NCBI GenBank assembly: GCA_963719345.1
Contig: CAVRCA010000001.1
Coordinates: forward strand, 930,001-994,000
DNA from: CAVRCA01 sp963719345
GTDB taxonomy: Bacteria > Pseudomonadota > Alphaproteobacteria > Acetobacterales > Acetobacteraceae
Direction: 5' to 3'
Length of the DNA stretch: 64,000 nt
Part shown: piece after piece, positions 40,530-49,880 of the stretch
Position numbering within the stretch: position 1 is the first letter of the stretch
Layout: every line of letters begins with the position of its first letter
Notes under the pieces: model-generated
The model's input: only the letters and a program-made list of their open reading frames with translations
Told to the model about the DNA's origin: nothing
Databases searched by the model: none
Translations under genes and position numbers: made by a program

Positions 40530-41483
40530 CTACACCCGCAGCCGAGGGCGCAGCAGCAGGCGGGAGATCGCCAGCACGATAAAGGAGATCACGAACAGGA
40601 GAAAGCCGAGCGCCAGCAACGAGGCGAGTTGCAAGCTGCCCTCCTGGCTTTCGGGAAACTCGAGCGCGACCAGCGATGCGATCGTGTTGCCCGGGCCGAA
40701 CAGGCTCGGTGAAATCCGGTTGGTGTTGCCGATGACGAAGGTGACGGCCATCGTCTCGCCCAGGGCGCGGCCGAGCCCGAGCATGATGCCGCCCACCACC
40801 GCCGAGCGCGTGTACGGCAATACGATGGAGCGCGCCACCTCCCAGGTGGTGCAGCCGACGCCGTAGGCGGATTCCTTGTACACCGCCGGCACCGTCAGAA
40901 ACACGTCCCGCATCGTGGCGGCGATGAACGGGATGACCATGATCGCCAGGATGAAGGCGGCGGTGAATATGCCGGTGCCGAACGGCGGCCCTTTGAACAG
41001 GGCTCCGATCAACGGGACAGCGCCTATCGTCCCGATGATCCAGGGCTGGATGTACTGCGCCATGAACGGCACGATGACGAAAAAACCCCACATCCCGTAG
41101 ATGATGGACGGGACGGCGGCCAGCAACTCGACGGCGGTGCCGACCGGCCGGCGGAACCAGTCAGGCGCCAGCTCGGTGAGATAGAATGCGATGCCGAACG
41201 ACAGCGGCACGGCGAGGATGAGCGCCAGGATCGAGGTCACCACCGTGCCATAGACGGCGACGGCCGCACCGAACTTGTTGGTCACCGGGTTCCAGATCGA
41301 CGAGGTCAGAAAACCCGGACCGAACGCACGGAACGCCGGCCAACCGCCGATGAACAACTCGACGATGATGGCGCCGAGCAGCACCAGCACGAAGGCGCCG
41401 GCAACCCGGGTCAGCGTCGCGAACACCGCGTCGCCGACACCCGTGGTCCGCCTCGCTCCGCTGGTTGCGGCGACGCCGCTCAT
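40530..41483 (-). CDS. pstC: Phosphate ABC transporter permease PstC
   Basis: A 317-residue permease that pairs with PstA. AVPSIIYGMWGFFVIVPF and ESAYGVGCTTWEVARSIVLP (the coupling loop) followed by LGRALGETMAVTFVIGN are diagnostic. It lies 27 bases downstream of pstS. Confidence 0.93.
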   Translation of the reverse strand: MSGVAATSGARRTTGVGDAVFATLTRVAGAFVLVLLGAIIVELFIGGWPAFRAFGPGFLTSSIWNPVTNKFGAAVAVYGTVVTSILALILAVPLSFGIAFYLTELAPDWFRRPVGTAVELLAAVPSIIYGMWGFFVIVPFMAQYIQPWIIGTIGAVPLIGALFKGPPFGTGIFTAAFILAIMVIPFIAATMRDVFLTVPAVYKESAYGVGCTTWEVARSIVLPYTRSAVVGGIMLGLGRALGETMAVTFVIGNTNRISPSLFGPGNTIASLVALEFPESQEGSLQLASLLALGFLLFVISFIVLAISRLLLRPRLRV

Positions 41484-41510
41484 CGTCTCACTGCCACCCT
41501 CAATCCGGCG

Positions 41511-42545
41511 TCACTCGATCGCCTTGCCGTTCGGTCCCATGACCTCGCTGTGCCATTTGGCGCGGACGGCGTTCTGCACCAATTCTGGCAGCGGAATGTA
41601 TTCGAGCTGCGTGGCGATCGCCGACCCATTCTTGTAGGCCCAGTCGAAGAACTTCATCACGTTGGCGCTGCGCGCTGGATCGGCCGGATTCTTCGGCAGC
41701 TCGATGAAAGTGGCCGACACGATCGGCCAGCTCTTGTCGCCCGGCAGATCGATCAGGCTGACGGCGAAGTTCTGTGCGTTCCCCCAATCGCCGGCGCCCG
41801 CCGCGGCCGAGAACGTATCCATCGAGGGCGTCACGAACTGCCCCGCCTTGTTCTTCAGCTGCGCGGTAACCAGGTGGTTCTCCGTCGCGTAGGCGTTCTC
41901 CACGTAGCCGATCCCGCCCTTCGTGTTGTGAACGGTCGCGGCAACGCCGTCGTTCCCCTTCGCCCCGGCGCCGGTCGGCCAGCTGACAGAGGTCGCCGCG
42001 CCCACCTTGTCCTTCCACTCCGGGTTCACGGCAGAAAGATACGACGTATAGACGAAGCTCGTGCCGGAGCCGTCGGCCCGGTAGACAGGGGCGATCGCCA
42101 GGCTGGGCAGGCTCGTGCCTGGGTTCAGCGCGGCAATTTTCGGATCGTTCCACATCGTGACCGTGCCGAGATAGATCGCGGCCAACAGATCTCCGGTCAG
42201 CTTCAGCTTGTTCATCTCCACGCCCGGCACGTTCACGATCGGCACCACGGCGCCCATCACGGTCGGGAACTGGAGCAGGTTGCCGGTGCGCAGCTTCGCC
42301 GGGTCCATTGGAGCATCGGAGGCCCCGAAATCCACCGTGCGGTTCAGGATCTGGTTCTGTCCGCCGCCCGATCCGATGGCTTGGTAGTTGAGCTGGATGC
42401 CGATCGCCGACTTCGCCGCCTCGCCCCACTTCGTGTAGACCGGCGCCGGGAAGGTGGCTCCCGCGCCGGTGATCTGCTGCTGCGCCTGCGCGGCGAACCC
42501 GACGCCGGCGAACACCATCGCCAGCCCGGTTGCAATGAGCTTCAT
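41511..42545 (-). CDS. pstS: Phosphate-binding periplasmic protein PstS
   Basis: A 344-residue periplasmic phosphate receptor. A signal peptide (MKLIATGLAMVFAGVGFAAQ) precedes ITGAGATFPAPVYTKW. Phosphate-contact motifs: GSGGGQNQI, DFGASDAPM and YRADGSGTSFVYTSYL. It is the first gene of the pst operon and has a candidate Pho box and -10 upstream. Confidence 0.95.
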   Translation of the reverse strand: MKLIATGLAMVFAGVGFAAQAQQQITGAGATFPAPVYTKWGEAAKSAIGIQLNYQAIGSGGGQNQILNRTVDFGASDAPMDPAKLRTGNLLQFPTVMGAVVPIVNVPGVEMNKLKLTGDLLAAIYLGTVTMWNDPKIAALNPGTSLPSLAIAPVYRADGSGTSFVYTSYLSAVNPEWKDKVGAATSVSWPTGAGAKGNDGVAATVHNTKGGIGYVENAYATENHLVTAQLKNKAGQFVTPSMDTFSAAAGAGDWGNAQNFAVSLIDLPGDKSWPIVSATFIELPKNPADPARSANVMKFFDWAYKNGSAIATQLEYIPLPELVQNAVRAKWHSEVMGPNGKAIE

Positions 42546-42656
42546 GCCTTCCCCTTATTATCGTTCGGCGTGGTTGCCGCCCGTCGGTGCGGCGGCCGTG
42601 TGAACGGCCCCCGCGTGGCTTTCCGACGGCGCCGAACCTAGGCAGGCACCGCGACC

Positions 42657-42691
42657 ATCATATTTCAGTTTGGTTAAGCTTTGATGACACG
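42657..42691 (-). promoter_or_regulatory. Candidate Pho box and -10 for pstS
   Basis: On the minus strand GTGTCATCAAAGCTTAACC (42672-42691) resembles a Pho box, whose consensus is two CTGTCAT repeats 11 bases apart; the first half fits well and the second (CTTAAC) poorly. A -10-like TATGAT (42657-42662) follows after nine bases, the usual Pho-promoter spacing with no -35. The leader to pstS would be about 105 bases. Confidence 0.55.
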
Positions 42692-42740
42692 GGCGACCGC
42701 CGTTCGTCGCCGCGGCCGCCCGTGAAGCGCTGGCGGTGGC

Positions 42741-43067
42741 TTACTTCACCGAGGAGAAGCTGGTGGGCTGCAGGATCTCGTTCGTCACCTGGGCGACGAT
42801 CGCGCCATTGGCCTCGGTCTGGGCACGGGCCGACAGCCAATCGGGATCGGTGCCGAACCGGTTCCACTTCTCCTCGCGCTCCGCCAGCGAGTTCCACTCC
42901 AACAGATAATAGAGCCGCTGGTTGTTCTCGCCGATCAGGGTGGTCCAGAACCCGGCCTGCCGGATGCCGTGTTTTTCCCACAGCTTCAGTGTGATGGTAT
43001 CGAACCGCTTCAGCAGGTCCGGCAGGCGCCCGGGCACGCAGTCGTAGATGCGCAACTCGTAAATCAT
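42741..43067 (-). CDS. NIPSNAP family protein
   Basis: A 108-residue ferredoxin-like protein. MIYELRIYDCVPGRLPDLLK and the central QAGFWTTLIGENNQRLYYLL with LEWNSLAEREEKWNRF are typical of NIPSNAP. The biochemical role is unknown. It may be a stand-alone gene; upstream is an SDR gene on the same strand at 100 bases distance. Confidence 0.85.
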   Translation of the reverse strand: MIYELRIYDCVPGRLPDLLKRFDTITLKLWEKHGIRQAGFWTTLIGENNQRLYYLLEWNSLAEREEKWNRFGTDPDWLSARAQTEANGAIVAQVTNEILQPTSFSSVK

Positions 43068-43170
43068 CGCTCCCTCCGTCGATTGATGACGAAGTCAGGA
43101 TGCGGCGCGGGTCGGGCGAGGGCAAGCAAGCGCGAGCGCCGCGGCGTCGAGCCCTGGCGGGCCGGTTAGC

Positions 43171-43917
43171 CTAGCGACCGCCGGAAACCGGGATCAGCGC
43201 GGCGCTGACGTAGGACGCATCCTCGGAAAGCAGCCAAACGACCACCTTGGCGACCTCCTCGGCGGTTCCCGTGCGGCCCATCGGCACGCCGCCCTTCAGG
43301 CGCTCGAGCCGGTCGGGCGCACCGGCCCGGGCGTGCAGCTCCGTCTCGATCAGGCCGGGGTTCACGGCGTTCACCCGGATGCCGGCCGGCGCGAGTTCGC
43401 GGGCCGAGCCGACGGTCAGCGAGTCCATCGCCCCCTTGGAGGCGGCGTAGTGGACCCATTCCCCGGCACCGCCCAGTTCGGAGGCGCGGGAGGAAACATT
43501 GACGATGGCCCCGCCCCGGCCGCCGCGATCCGTCGCCATGCGGGCGGCCGCCTCGCGGGTGGCGATGAAGGCGCCCCGGACGTTCACCCCCATCACCTCG
43601 TCGAGGATGGCCGGCGTGATCTGGTCGATGGTGCGCAGCGGCCCGGTGGTGCCGGCATTGTTGACCAGCCCGCTCAGCGGACCGAGCTCGGCATCCACGG
43701 TGCGAAACAGAGCTACCACGGAGGCCTCGTCCGCCATCTCCGCCTGGACCGCGATGGCGGTGCCGCCGGACTGGCGGATCTCGGCGACAACCCCCTCCGC
43801 CATGGACTGCGATCGCACGTAAGTCAGCGCGACCGCCCAGCCGGCACGAGCGGCGAGACGCGCCACAGCGGCGCCGATCCCCTGGCTGCCGCCGGTCACG
43901 AGGAGAACCTTTTCCAT
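43171..43917 (-). CDS. Short-chain dehydrogenase/reductase
   Basis: A 248-residue classical SDR. Cofactor loop TGGSQGIG (8-15), NNAG in LVNNAGTTGPL, catalytic Ser/Tyr/Lys in NVSSRASELGG and YAASKGAMDS, and the C-terminal PVSGGR. The ATG at 43917 (MEKVLLVTGG) with AGGTGA upstream is preferred to an upstream ATG. It resembles glucose or 3-oxoacyl reductases; the substrate is undetermined. It diverges from phaZ. Confidence 0.85.
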   Translation of the reverse strand: MEKVLLVTGGSQGIGAAVARLAARAGWAVALTYVRSQSMAEGVVAEIRQSGGTAIAVQAEMADEASVVALFRTVDAELGPLSGLVNNAGTTGPLRTIDQITPAILDEVMGVNVRGAFIATREAAARMATDRGGRGGAIVNVSSRASELGGAGEWVHYAASKGAMDSLTVGSARELAPAGIRVNAVNPGLIETELHARAGAPDRLERLKGGVPMGRTGTAEEVAKVVVWLLSEDASYVSAALIPVSGGR

Positions 43918-44083
43918 CCGGATCACCTGCTGCAACAGTGCAAACTTTTCTGCCAATCACATCCACGTTTGGAGCATTGCGCCCAACGCGCGAGAGGCTT
44001 GTTAAAAATTTGGGAAACAAACGGGGGTATTGTAGCGATGTATGGCGCCAGCCCGTTTTCCTGTTCGGCGTCGGAAGGACTCG

Positions 44084-45310
44084 ATGCTCTACCATCAGTA
44101 CCGAAATGCAGCGTCTGGCTTGGGCGCCGATGCGGGTGTTCGCCAGCAACGCCCTCAACATGCTGGACCTGCCCCACAACCCGCTCCGACGGACACCGCT
44201 CGGCCGCTTTACGGCGGCGTGGCTTGACAGCTTCGAGCATTCCACCCGCCGGTTCGGCAAGCCGGAGTTCGGTCACACCCACGTCGTCATAGACGGGGAG
44301 CCGGTTGAGGTCGAGGAAGAGATCGTCGCTTCGCATCCCTGGCTCGGGTTGCGGCACTTCCGGCGCGCGGCGGACCGGCCGGATGACCCCAGGCTGCTGA
44401 TCGTCGCGCCGATGTCGGGCCATCATGCAACCCTGTTGCGCGGCACGGTGAAAGCATTTCTGCCCGACCACGACGTATACATTACCGATTGGCGCGATGC
44501 CCGCGAGGTGCCGCTCTCGGCACCGGATTTCGACCTCGACGACTACATCGACCAGGTGATCCGACTGCCTTCGGCAGCTGGGGCCGGACACGCACGTCGT
44601 CGCGGTCTGCCAGCCGGCGGTGCCGGTGCTGGCCGCCGTCGCCCTGATGAACGCCGCGCGCGACCCGGCGACGCCCCGCAGCATGACCCTGATCGGCGGC
44701 CCGATCGACACCCGCGAGGCGCCGACCGCGGTCAACCAGTTCGCCAAGCGGCACAGCCTCGACTGGTTCCGCCGCCACACCATCCACCCGGTGCCGTTCG
44801 GCAACCCGGGCTTCATGCGCCAGGTGTATCCCGGCTTCCTGCAACTCGCCGGCTTCATGGCGATGAACCTCGATCGGCACGTCGAGGCGCACTGGCAGAT
44901 GTTCTCGCATCTGGTCGACGGCGACGGCGAGAGCCTTGCCGCCAAGCGGCGCTTCTACGACGAGTACCGCTCGGTGATGGACCTCTCCGCCGACGTTCTA
45001 CCTGCAGACCGATCTCGGTGGTGTTCCATGACCACCTGCTGCCTCGCGGTCTGCTGGCCTCGCGCGGCCGCCTGGTCGAGCCGGCTGCCGTCGAGCGCAC
45101 CGCGCATGCTGACGATCGAAGGCGAGCGCGACGACATCTCCGGCATCGGCCAGACCCGCGCCGCCCACCATCTCTGCCACAACCTGCCGCCGGCCATGCG
45201 GGAGCACCGCGAGCAGCCCGGCGTCGGCCATTACGGGCTGTTCAACGGCCGCCGCTTCCGCGACCGAAATCGCTCCTGCGATCAAGGGGTTCATCCAAGC
45301 GCACAGGTGA
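44084..45310 (+). pseudogene. phaZ: Intracellular polyhydroxyalkanoate depolymerase, multiply frameshifted
   Basis: PhaZ hydrolyses stored polyhydroxybutyrate. All family blocks are present but spread over three frames: MLYHQY; WLDSFEHSTRRFGKPEFG; RLLIVAPMSGHHATLLRGTV; PDHDVYITDWRDAR; VPVLAAVALMNA; SMTLIGGPIDTREAPT; VYPGFLQLAGFMAMNLDRHV; FYDEYRSVMDLSAD; IEGERDDISGIGQTRAAHHL; QPGVGHYGLFNGRRFR. Single extra bases explain each break, near 44102, 44565, 44994, 45010, 45107 and 45268. Corrected, the gene ends at a TGA at 45308-45310 with about 405 residues, the usual length. The start has GGAAGGA upstream. Six insertions with otherwise perfect conservation suggest sequencing error more than decay. 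Confidence 0.82.
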
Positions 45311-45380
45311 TCGCCGCCCCGAACTCCCTGTAGCATGACCTGACCGGGCAGCCAGACTGCCGGAGCAGGAGGTCTACGTC

Positions 45381-47042
45381 ATGCTCGGACTGATGCAGCA
45401 CAAGATGCTGCTGATCTCGTCTCTGATCACCCACGCTGCGCGGCACCACGGCGTCGACCGAGATGGTTTCCAAGACGGTCGAGGGCGACCTCCATCGCTA
45501 CACCTACGCCGAGGCGGAGCGCCGGGCGCGCCGGCTCGCCCGCGTGCTGCTCTCGCTTGGCGTCGGACCGAGCGACCGGGTGGCGACCCTGGCCTGGAAC
45601 AGCCACCGGCACCTTGAGGTCTACTATGCCGCTTCGGGCATGGGCGCGATCTGCCACACCGTCAATCCGCGCCTGCACCCCGACGACATCGCCTACATCA
45701 TCAACCACGCGCAGGACCGGATCGTCTGCGCCGACACGAGCTTCGTCCCCCTGCTCGCCGAGATCGCGCCGCCGTATCAGCGAGTCGGTGCGCGCCGTCG
45801 TGCTGATGACCGACCGGGCGCACATGCCCGACCTTGCCCTGCCGGAGGGGATGCGGCTGCTCTGCTACGAGGACCTGATCGCCGACGCCGACGAGGATTA
45901 CGTCTGGCCGCAGTTCGACGAAAACACCGCCGCCGGCGCTTTGCTACACGTCCGGCACGACCGGCCGTCCGAAGGGCGTGCTCTACAGCCACCGCTCCAC
46001 CGTGCTGCACGCCTTTGCGGTCAACATGGCCGACGTGCTGGCCTTCCGGGCGACCGACCGCGTGCTGCCGGTCGTGCCGATGTTCCACGTCAATGCCTGG
46101 GGCATCCCGCATGCCGCGCCGATGGCGGGGGCGGCACTGGTGATGCCGGGGCGGCACCTCGACGGCAAGAGCCTGGCGCAACTGATGAACGAGCAGCGGG
46201 TCACCATGTCGGCCGGGGTGCCGACCGTCTGGATGGGGCTGCTGCAATATCTGCGGACCAGCGGCGAGCGCCTGCACACGGTGCAGCGGATCATGACCGG
46301 CGGCTCGGCCTGCCCGCCGCTGCTGATCCAGGCGTTCGGCGACGAGTACGGTATCGAGGTGCAGCACGGCTGGGGGATGACGGAGCTGAGCCCGGTCGGC
46401 ACCTTCAACCAGCCGAAGCCGGCCCATGTCGGGCTGGACCGGGCCGAGCGCTACCAGTTCATCCTCAAGCAGGGCCGCGTCCTGCACGGGCTCGACATGA
46501 AGATCGTCGACGACGCCGGCCAGGAGCTGCCCTGGGACGGCGTGCAGTTCGGCGACCTCAAGGTGCGCGGCCATTGGGTCGCCAACGCCTATTTCGCCGA
46601 GCCCGAGGGCAGCGCTCTGGATGCCGGCGGCTGGTTCGCGACCGGCGACGTCGCCACCATCGACCCCGAAGGGTTCATGGAGATCACCGATCGCTCCAAG
46701 GACGTGATCAAGTCGGGGGGCGAGTGGATCAGCTCGATTGCCCTCGAGAACATCGCCGTATCGCACCCCGATGTCGCCGAGGCGGCGGTGGTCGCGGCGG
46801 ACCATCCGAAATGGGACGAACGGCCGCTGCTGCTCGTGGTCGCCAAGTCGGGTCATACGGTCGACCCGGCCTCGGTGCTGCAGGTCTACGAGGGCAAGGT
46901 CGCGAAATGGTGGCTGCCCGACGCCGTCCTGGTGGTTCCGGAGCTGCCCCACACCGCCACCGGCAAGCTGCAGAAGACGACGCTGCGCGCCCAGTACCGC
47001 GGCTATCTCGTCCAGGCTGGCGGTGCGCCGTCACAAAGCTAG
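45381..47042 (+). pseudogene. AMP-dependent acyl-CoA ligase, frameshifted in the N-terminal third
   Basis: An acyl-CoA synthetase (medium/long-chain type) activating fatty acids with ATP. MLGLMQHKMLLISSLITHAA is a normal start with GCAGGAGG upstream. Single insertions near 45448, 45778 and 45945 move the frame three times. The core is intact: YTSGTTGRPKGVLYSH (ATP loop), VVPMFHVNAWGIP, MTGGSACPPLL, HGWGMTELSP, GWFATGDVATIDPEGF, ITDRSKDVIKSGGEWIS and the C-terminal catalytic lysine in PHTATGKLQKT. Corrected length is about 553 residues. It lies 70 bases after phaZ and could supply acyl-CoA for the polymer cycle. As sequenced only the part from 45978 is one open frame. Confidence 0.83.
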
Positions 47043-47134
47043 GGATTGGTTGATCGGCCGGGCGGTTGGCGCTCGACGCTGGAGGGGCGATATACTCGCC
47101 TGCCACAAGCCGCCCCGCACAAGGATGTCGAGGG

Positions 47135-48109
47135 ATGAAGAAATCCGATTGGGAAATCCCCGCCAACCTCCAGCCAGACCCGGACGACTACGCCTATGAT
47201 CTCGAACGGGTGCTCAAGGGCATCGTCAGCGTCAAGTCGTACGTGCCGCCGGATGCCTTCACCGCCACGACCCTGGGAACCGAACGGGCGGGTAGCGGCG
47301 CGATCATCCGCGAGTCCGGCCTGGTCGCCACCATCGGCTATCTGATCACCGAGGCGGAGACGGTGTGGCTGACCGCGAGCGACGGCCGCGCCATTCCCGG
47401 CCATGCCCTGGCCTATGACCAGGAGACCGGGTTCGGCCTGGTGCAGGCGCTTGGGCGGCTCGAGCTGCCGGTGCTCGAGATCGGCGACTCCGAGCGGGTC
47501 AAGGTCGACGACCAGGTCGTGTTCGCCGCCGCCGGTGGCCGCCACCATGCGGTCGAGACGCGCGTCGTCGGCCGGCAGGAGTTCCCCGGTTACTGGGAGT
47601 ACCTGCTGGACGACGCCTTCTTCACCGCCCCGGCGCATCCGTTCTGGGGTGGCGGCGCCTTGCTCGGTGCGGACGGCAAGCTGCTTGGTGTCGGCTCGCT
47701 CATCCTCCAGCAGGGGGACGGCAAGGGGAGCCGGCTGGATATGAACATGGTGGTCCCGATCGGCCATCTGACGCCGATCCTTGACGAGCTGCTGACCTAC
47801 GGCCGGGTCAACCGGCCGGCGCGGCCCTGGCTCGGCATTCTCGCCACCGAGAACGACGACGAGATCGTGGTCGGCGGGGTCTCCGACGGCGGCCCGGCGG
47901 ACAAGGCGGGCGTCCGCCAGGGCGACCGGATCATTTCCGTGGCGGGCGAGGAGATCACCGATCTCGGCAGCCTGTGGCGACGGATCTGGGCATCCGGCAG
48001 CGCCGGCGCCGACGTTCGCCTGCGGCTTGGCCGCGAGCGCGGGGTGGTGCCGGTGACGATCAAGTCCGCCGACCGGGCCTCCTTTCTCAAATCCCCAAAA
48101 CTGCATTGA
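47135..48109 (+). CDS. Trypsin-fold (S1C-like) PDZ protein lacking catalytic residues
   Basis: A 324-residue DegP/HtrA-like protein without a signal peptide. Residues ~40-215 follow the chymotrypsin fold: RAGSGAIIRESGLVATIGYL has no catalytic histidine, and APAHPFWGGGALLGADGKLL has Gly where GNSGG carries the nucleophile. A PDZ domain follows (GGPADKAGVRQGDRIISVAG). It is therefore probably not a protease; relatives with the same losses appear common in alphaproteobacteria. A role in peptide or protein binding is inferred. The start at 47135 has GAGGG close upstream. A metallo-hydrolase gene follows six bases later. Confidence 0.82.
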   Translation: MKKSDWEIPANLQPDPDDYAYDLERVLKGIVSVKSYVPPDAFTATTLGTERAGSGAIIRESGLVATIGYLITEAETVWLTASDGRAIPGHALAYDQETGFGLVQALGRLELPVLEIGDSERVKVDDQVVFAAAGGRHHAVETRVVGRQEFPGYWEYLLDDAFFTAPAHPFWGGGALLGADGKLLGVGSLILQQGDGKGSRLDMNMVVPIGHLTPILDELLTYGRVNRPARPWLGILATENDDEIVVGGVSDGGPADKAGVRQGDRIISVAGEEITDLGSLWRRIWASGSAGADVRLRLGRERGVVPVTIKSADRASFLKSPKLH

Positions 48110-48114
48110 CCGGC

Positions 48115-48780
48115 ATGGCCCGCCTGCAAGCCGCCATCGTCCCGGTGACCGCGTTCCAGCAGAACTGCACCCTGCTGTGGGACGAGCCTTCCAAGGAGGC
48201 CGCCGTGGTGGATCCGGGCGGCGATGTCGAGCGCATCCTTGCCGCGATCGCCGAACTGGCGATCAGGCCGACGGTGATCCTGCTTACCCATGGCCACCTC
48301 GATCACGCCGGCGGGGCAGCCGAACTTCGGGACGCCCTGCCCCGCACATTCGGCAAGCCGGTGCCGATCGAGGGGCCGGACGAGCGCGACCGGTTCCTCC
48401 TTGAAGGCCTGGAAGCGCAGGCCGCCGGCTTCGGGCTCCCTGGCGTGCGCAATGTGCTGCCCGACCGCTGGCTGAAGGAGGGCGACACGGTCCGCGTCGG
48501 TCCGCACGAGTTCCTCGTCCTGCACTGCCCCGGGCATACCCCCGGACACGTCGTGTTCATCAACCACATCGCCAATTTAGCGGTGGTCGGCGACGTCCTC
48601 TTCCAGGGCTCGATCGGGCGGACCGATTTTCCGTACGGCAATACCGGCGCGCTGCTGCAGTCGATCGAGCGGAAGCTGCTGCCGCTCGACGATGGCATGG
48701 CGTTCGTCTGCGGCCACGGCCCGGGTTCCACCATCGGGGCCGAGCGGCGCGGCAACCCGTTCCTGCGGCGCGCCGGCTGA
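48115..48780 (+). CDS. Metallo-beta-lactamase-fold hydrolase (glyoxalase II-like)
   Basis: A 221-residue hydrolase with the zinc motif THGHLDHAGG (H59, H61, D63, H64), further ligands in HCPGHTPGHVVF (His) and VVGDVLFQGSIGRTD (Asp), and a C-terminal His in CGHGPGSTIG. It matches the YcbL/GloB-like group that hydrolyses thioesters such as S-lactoylglutathione. It starts six bases after the PDZ protein gene and is probably co-transcribed with it and with the next dehydrogenase. Confidence 0.87.
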   Translation: MARLQAAIVPVTAFQQNCTLLWDEPSKEAAVVDPGGDVERILAAIAELAIRPTVILLTHGHLDHAGGAAELRDALPRTFGKPVPIEGPDERDRFLLEGLEAQAAGFGLPGVRNVLPDRWLKEGDTVRVGPHEFLVLHCPGHTPGHVVFINHIANLAVVGDVLFQGSIGRTDFPYGNTGALLQSIERKLLPLDDGMAFVCGHGPGSTIGAERRGNPFLRRAG

Positions 48781-48805
48781 CGGCCGCGCCCCCGGAGACC
48801 GCGCG

Positions 48806-49771
48806 ATGGTCACGCTTCTGATGCTGCCGCCACAGACCGCGACGACCCGCGCGTGGGCCGACCGGCTTCGCACGGCGCTCCCGGAACTGCGGGTGGTGAC
48901 GGCGGAGGACGCCCAGCAGGCGGCGCGCGAGCTGCCCGACAGCGATGCGGCCTACGGCACGCTGCCGCCCGACCTGCTGCCGCTCGCCGGCAAGCTGCGG
49001 TGGCTACAGGCGCCGCAGGCCGCGCCACCCGCGGGGTTCTACTACCCAGAACTGATCGCGCATCCCGCCGTCGTGACCAACATGCGCGAGATCTATAACG
49101 ACCACATCGGCGCGCACATCATGGCGTTCGTGCTGGCGTTCGCGCGCGGGCTGCATCTCTACATCCCGCGGCAGCTGCGGGCGGAGTGGCGGCCGGAGCC
49201 GCTCGATACGGGCGTGGTGCATCTGCCGGCGTCGGTGGCGCTCATCGTCGGCCTCGGCGGCATCGGGGCAGAGGCGGCGCGGCTGGCGGCGGCGTTCGGG
49301 ATGACCGTCATCGCCACCGACGCGCGGCGCGCCGACAAGCCGGACGGGGTGGCGGAGCTGCACGATCCGGACGCGCTCGACGCGCTGCTGCCACGGGCGG
49401 ATTTCGTCATCCTGACGATCCCGCATACCCCGCACACCGAGGGACTATTCGACCGGGAGCGGCTGCAGCGGATGAAGCGGACGGCGTTCTTCATCAACAT
49501 CGGCCGCGGCCGGACGACGCGCCTCGACGACCTTGTCGCCGCGCTGCGGGCGGGCGAGTTGGCCGGCGCGGGGCTCGACGTGTTCGAGCAGGAGCCGTTG
49601 CCCGCCGAACATCCGTTGTGGCGGATGCCGAACGTGCTGATCACGCCGCACACGGCGGGCTTCGGGCCGGATCTTGACGAACGGCGGTTCGCCATCCTGC
49701 GGGACAACGCACAGGCTTTCGCGAGCGGCCAGACGCTGCGCAACGTGGTGGACAAGGCTGCCTGGTTCTGA
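48806..49771 (+). CDS. D-isomer-specific 2-hydroxyacid dehydrogenase
   Basis: A 321-residue NAD-dependent enzyme. Cofactor motif VGLGGIGAEAARLAAAFGM, the catalytic arginine in INIGRGRTTRLDDL, glutamate in DVFEQEPLPAEHPLW and histidine in ITPHTAGFGPDL. NMREIYNDHIGAHIMAFVL is typical of glyoxylate/hydroxypyruvate reductase relatives. Start ATG 48806 with GGAG upstream. It follows the hydrolase gene by 25 bases. Substrate undetermined. Confidence 0.87.
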   Translation: MVTLLMLPPQTATTRAWADRLRTALPELRVVTAEDAQQAARELPDSDAAYGTLPPDLLPLAGKLRWLQAPQAAPPAGFYYPELIAHPAVVTNMREIYNDHIGAHIMAFVLAFARGLHLYIPRQLRAEWRPEPLDTGVVHLPASVALIVGLGGIGAEAARLAAAFGMTVIATDARRADKPDGVAELHDPDALDALLPRADFVILTIPHTPHTEGLFDRERLQRMKRTAFFINIGRGRTTRLDDLVAALRAGELAGAGLDVFEQEPLPAEHPLWRMPNVLITPHTAGFGPDLDERRFAILRDNAQAFASGQTLRNVVDKAAWF

Positions 49772-49880
49772 ACCCTTCCCGATCGGGACCTGAGCGGGCC
49801 GGGACATGACAGGCGGCGGCGAGGTGCTATCGTCGCCGCCGGCGGGAGCTGCGGCGGCCCGGCGGTGAAGGGAGCGGACC

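Noticed and set aside
44042..44227. Short frame starting MAPARFPVRRRK upstream of phaZ
   Set aside because: Only its MLYHQY portion is real; it is the phaZ start read before the first frame break.
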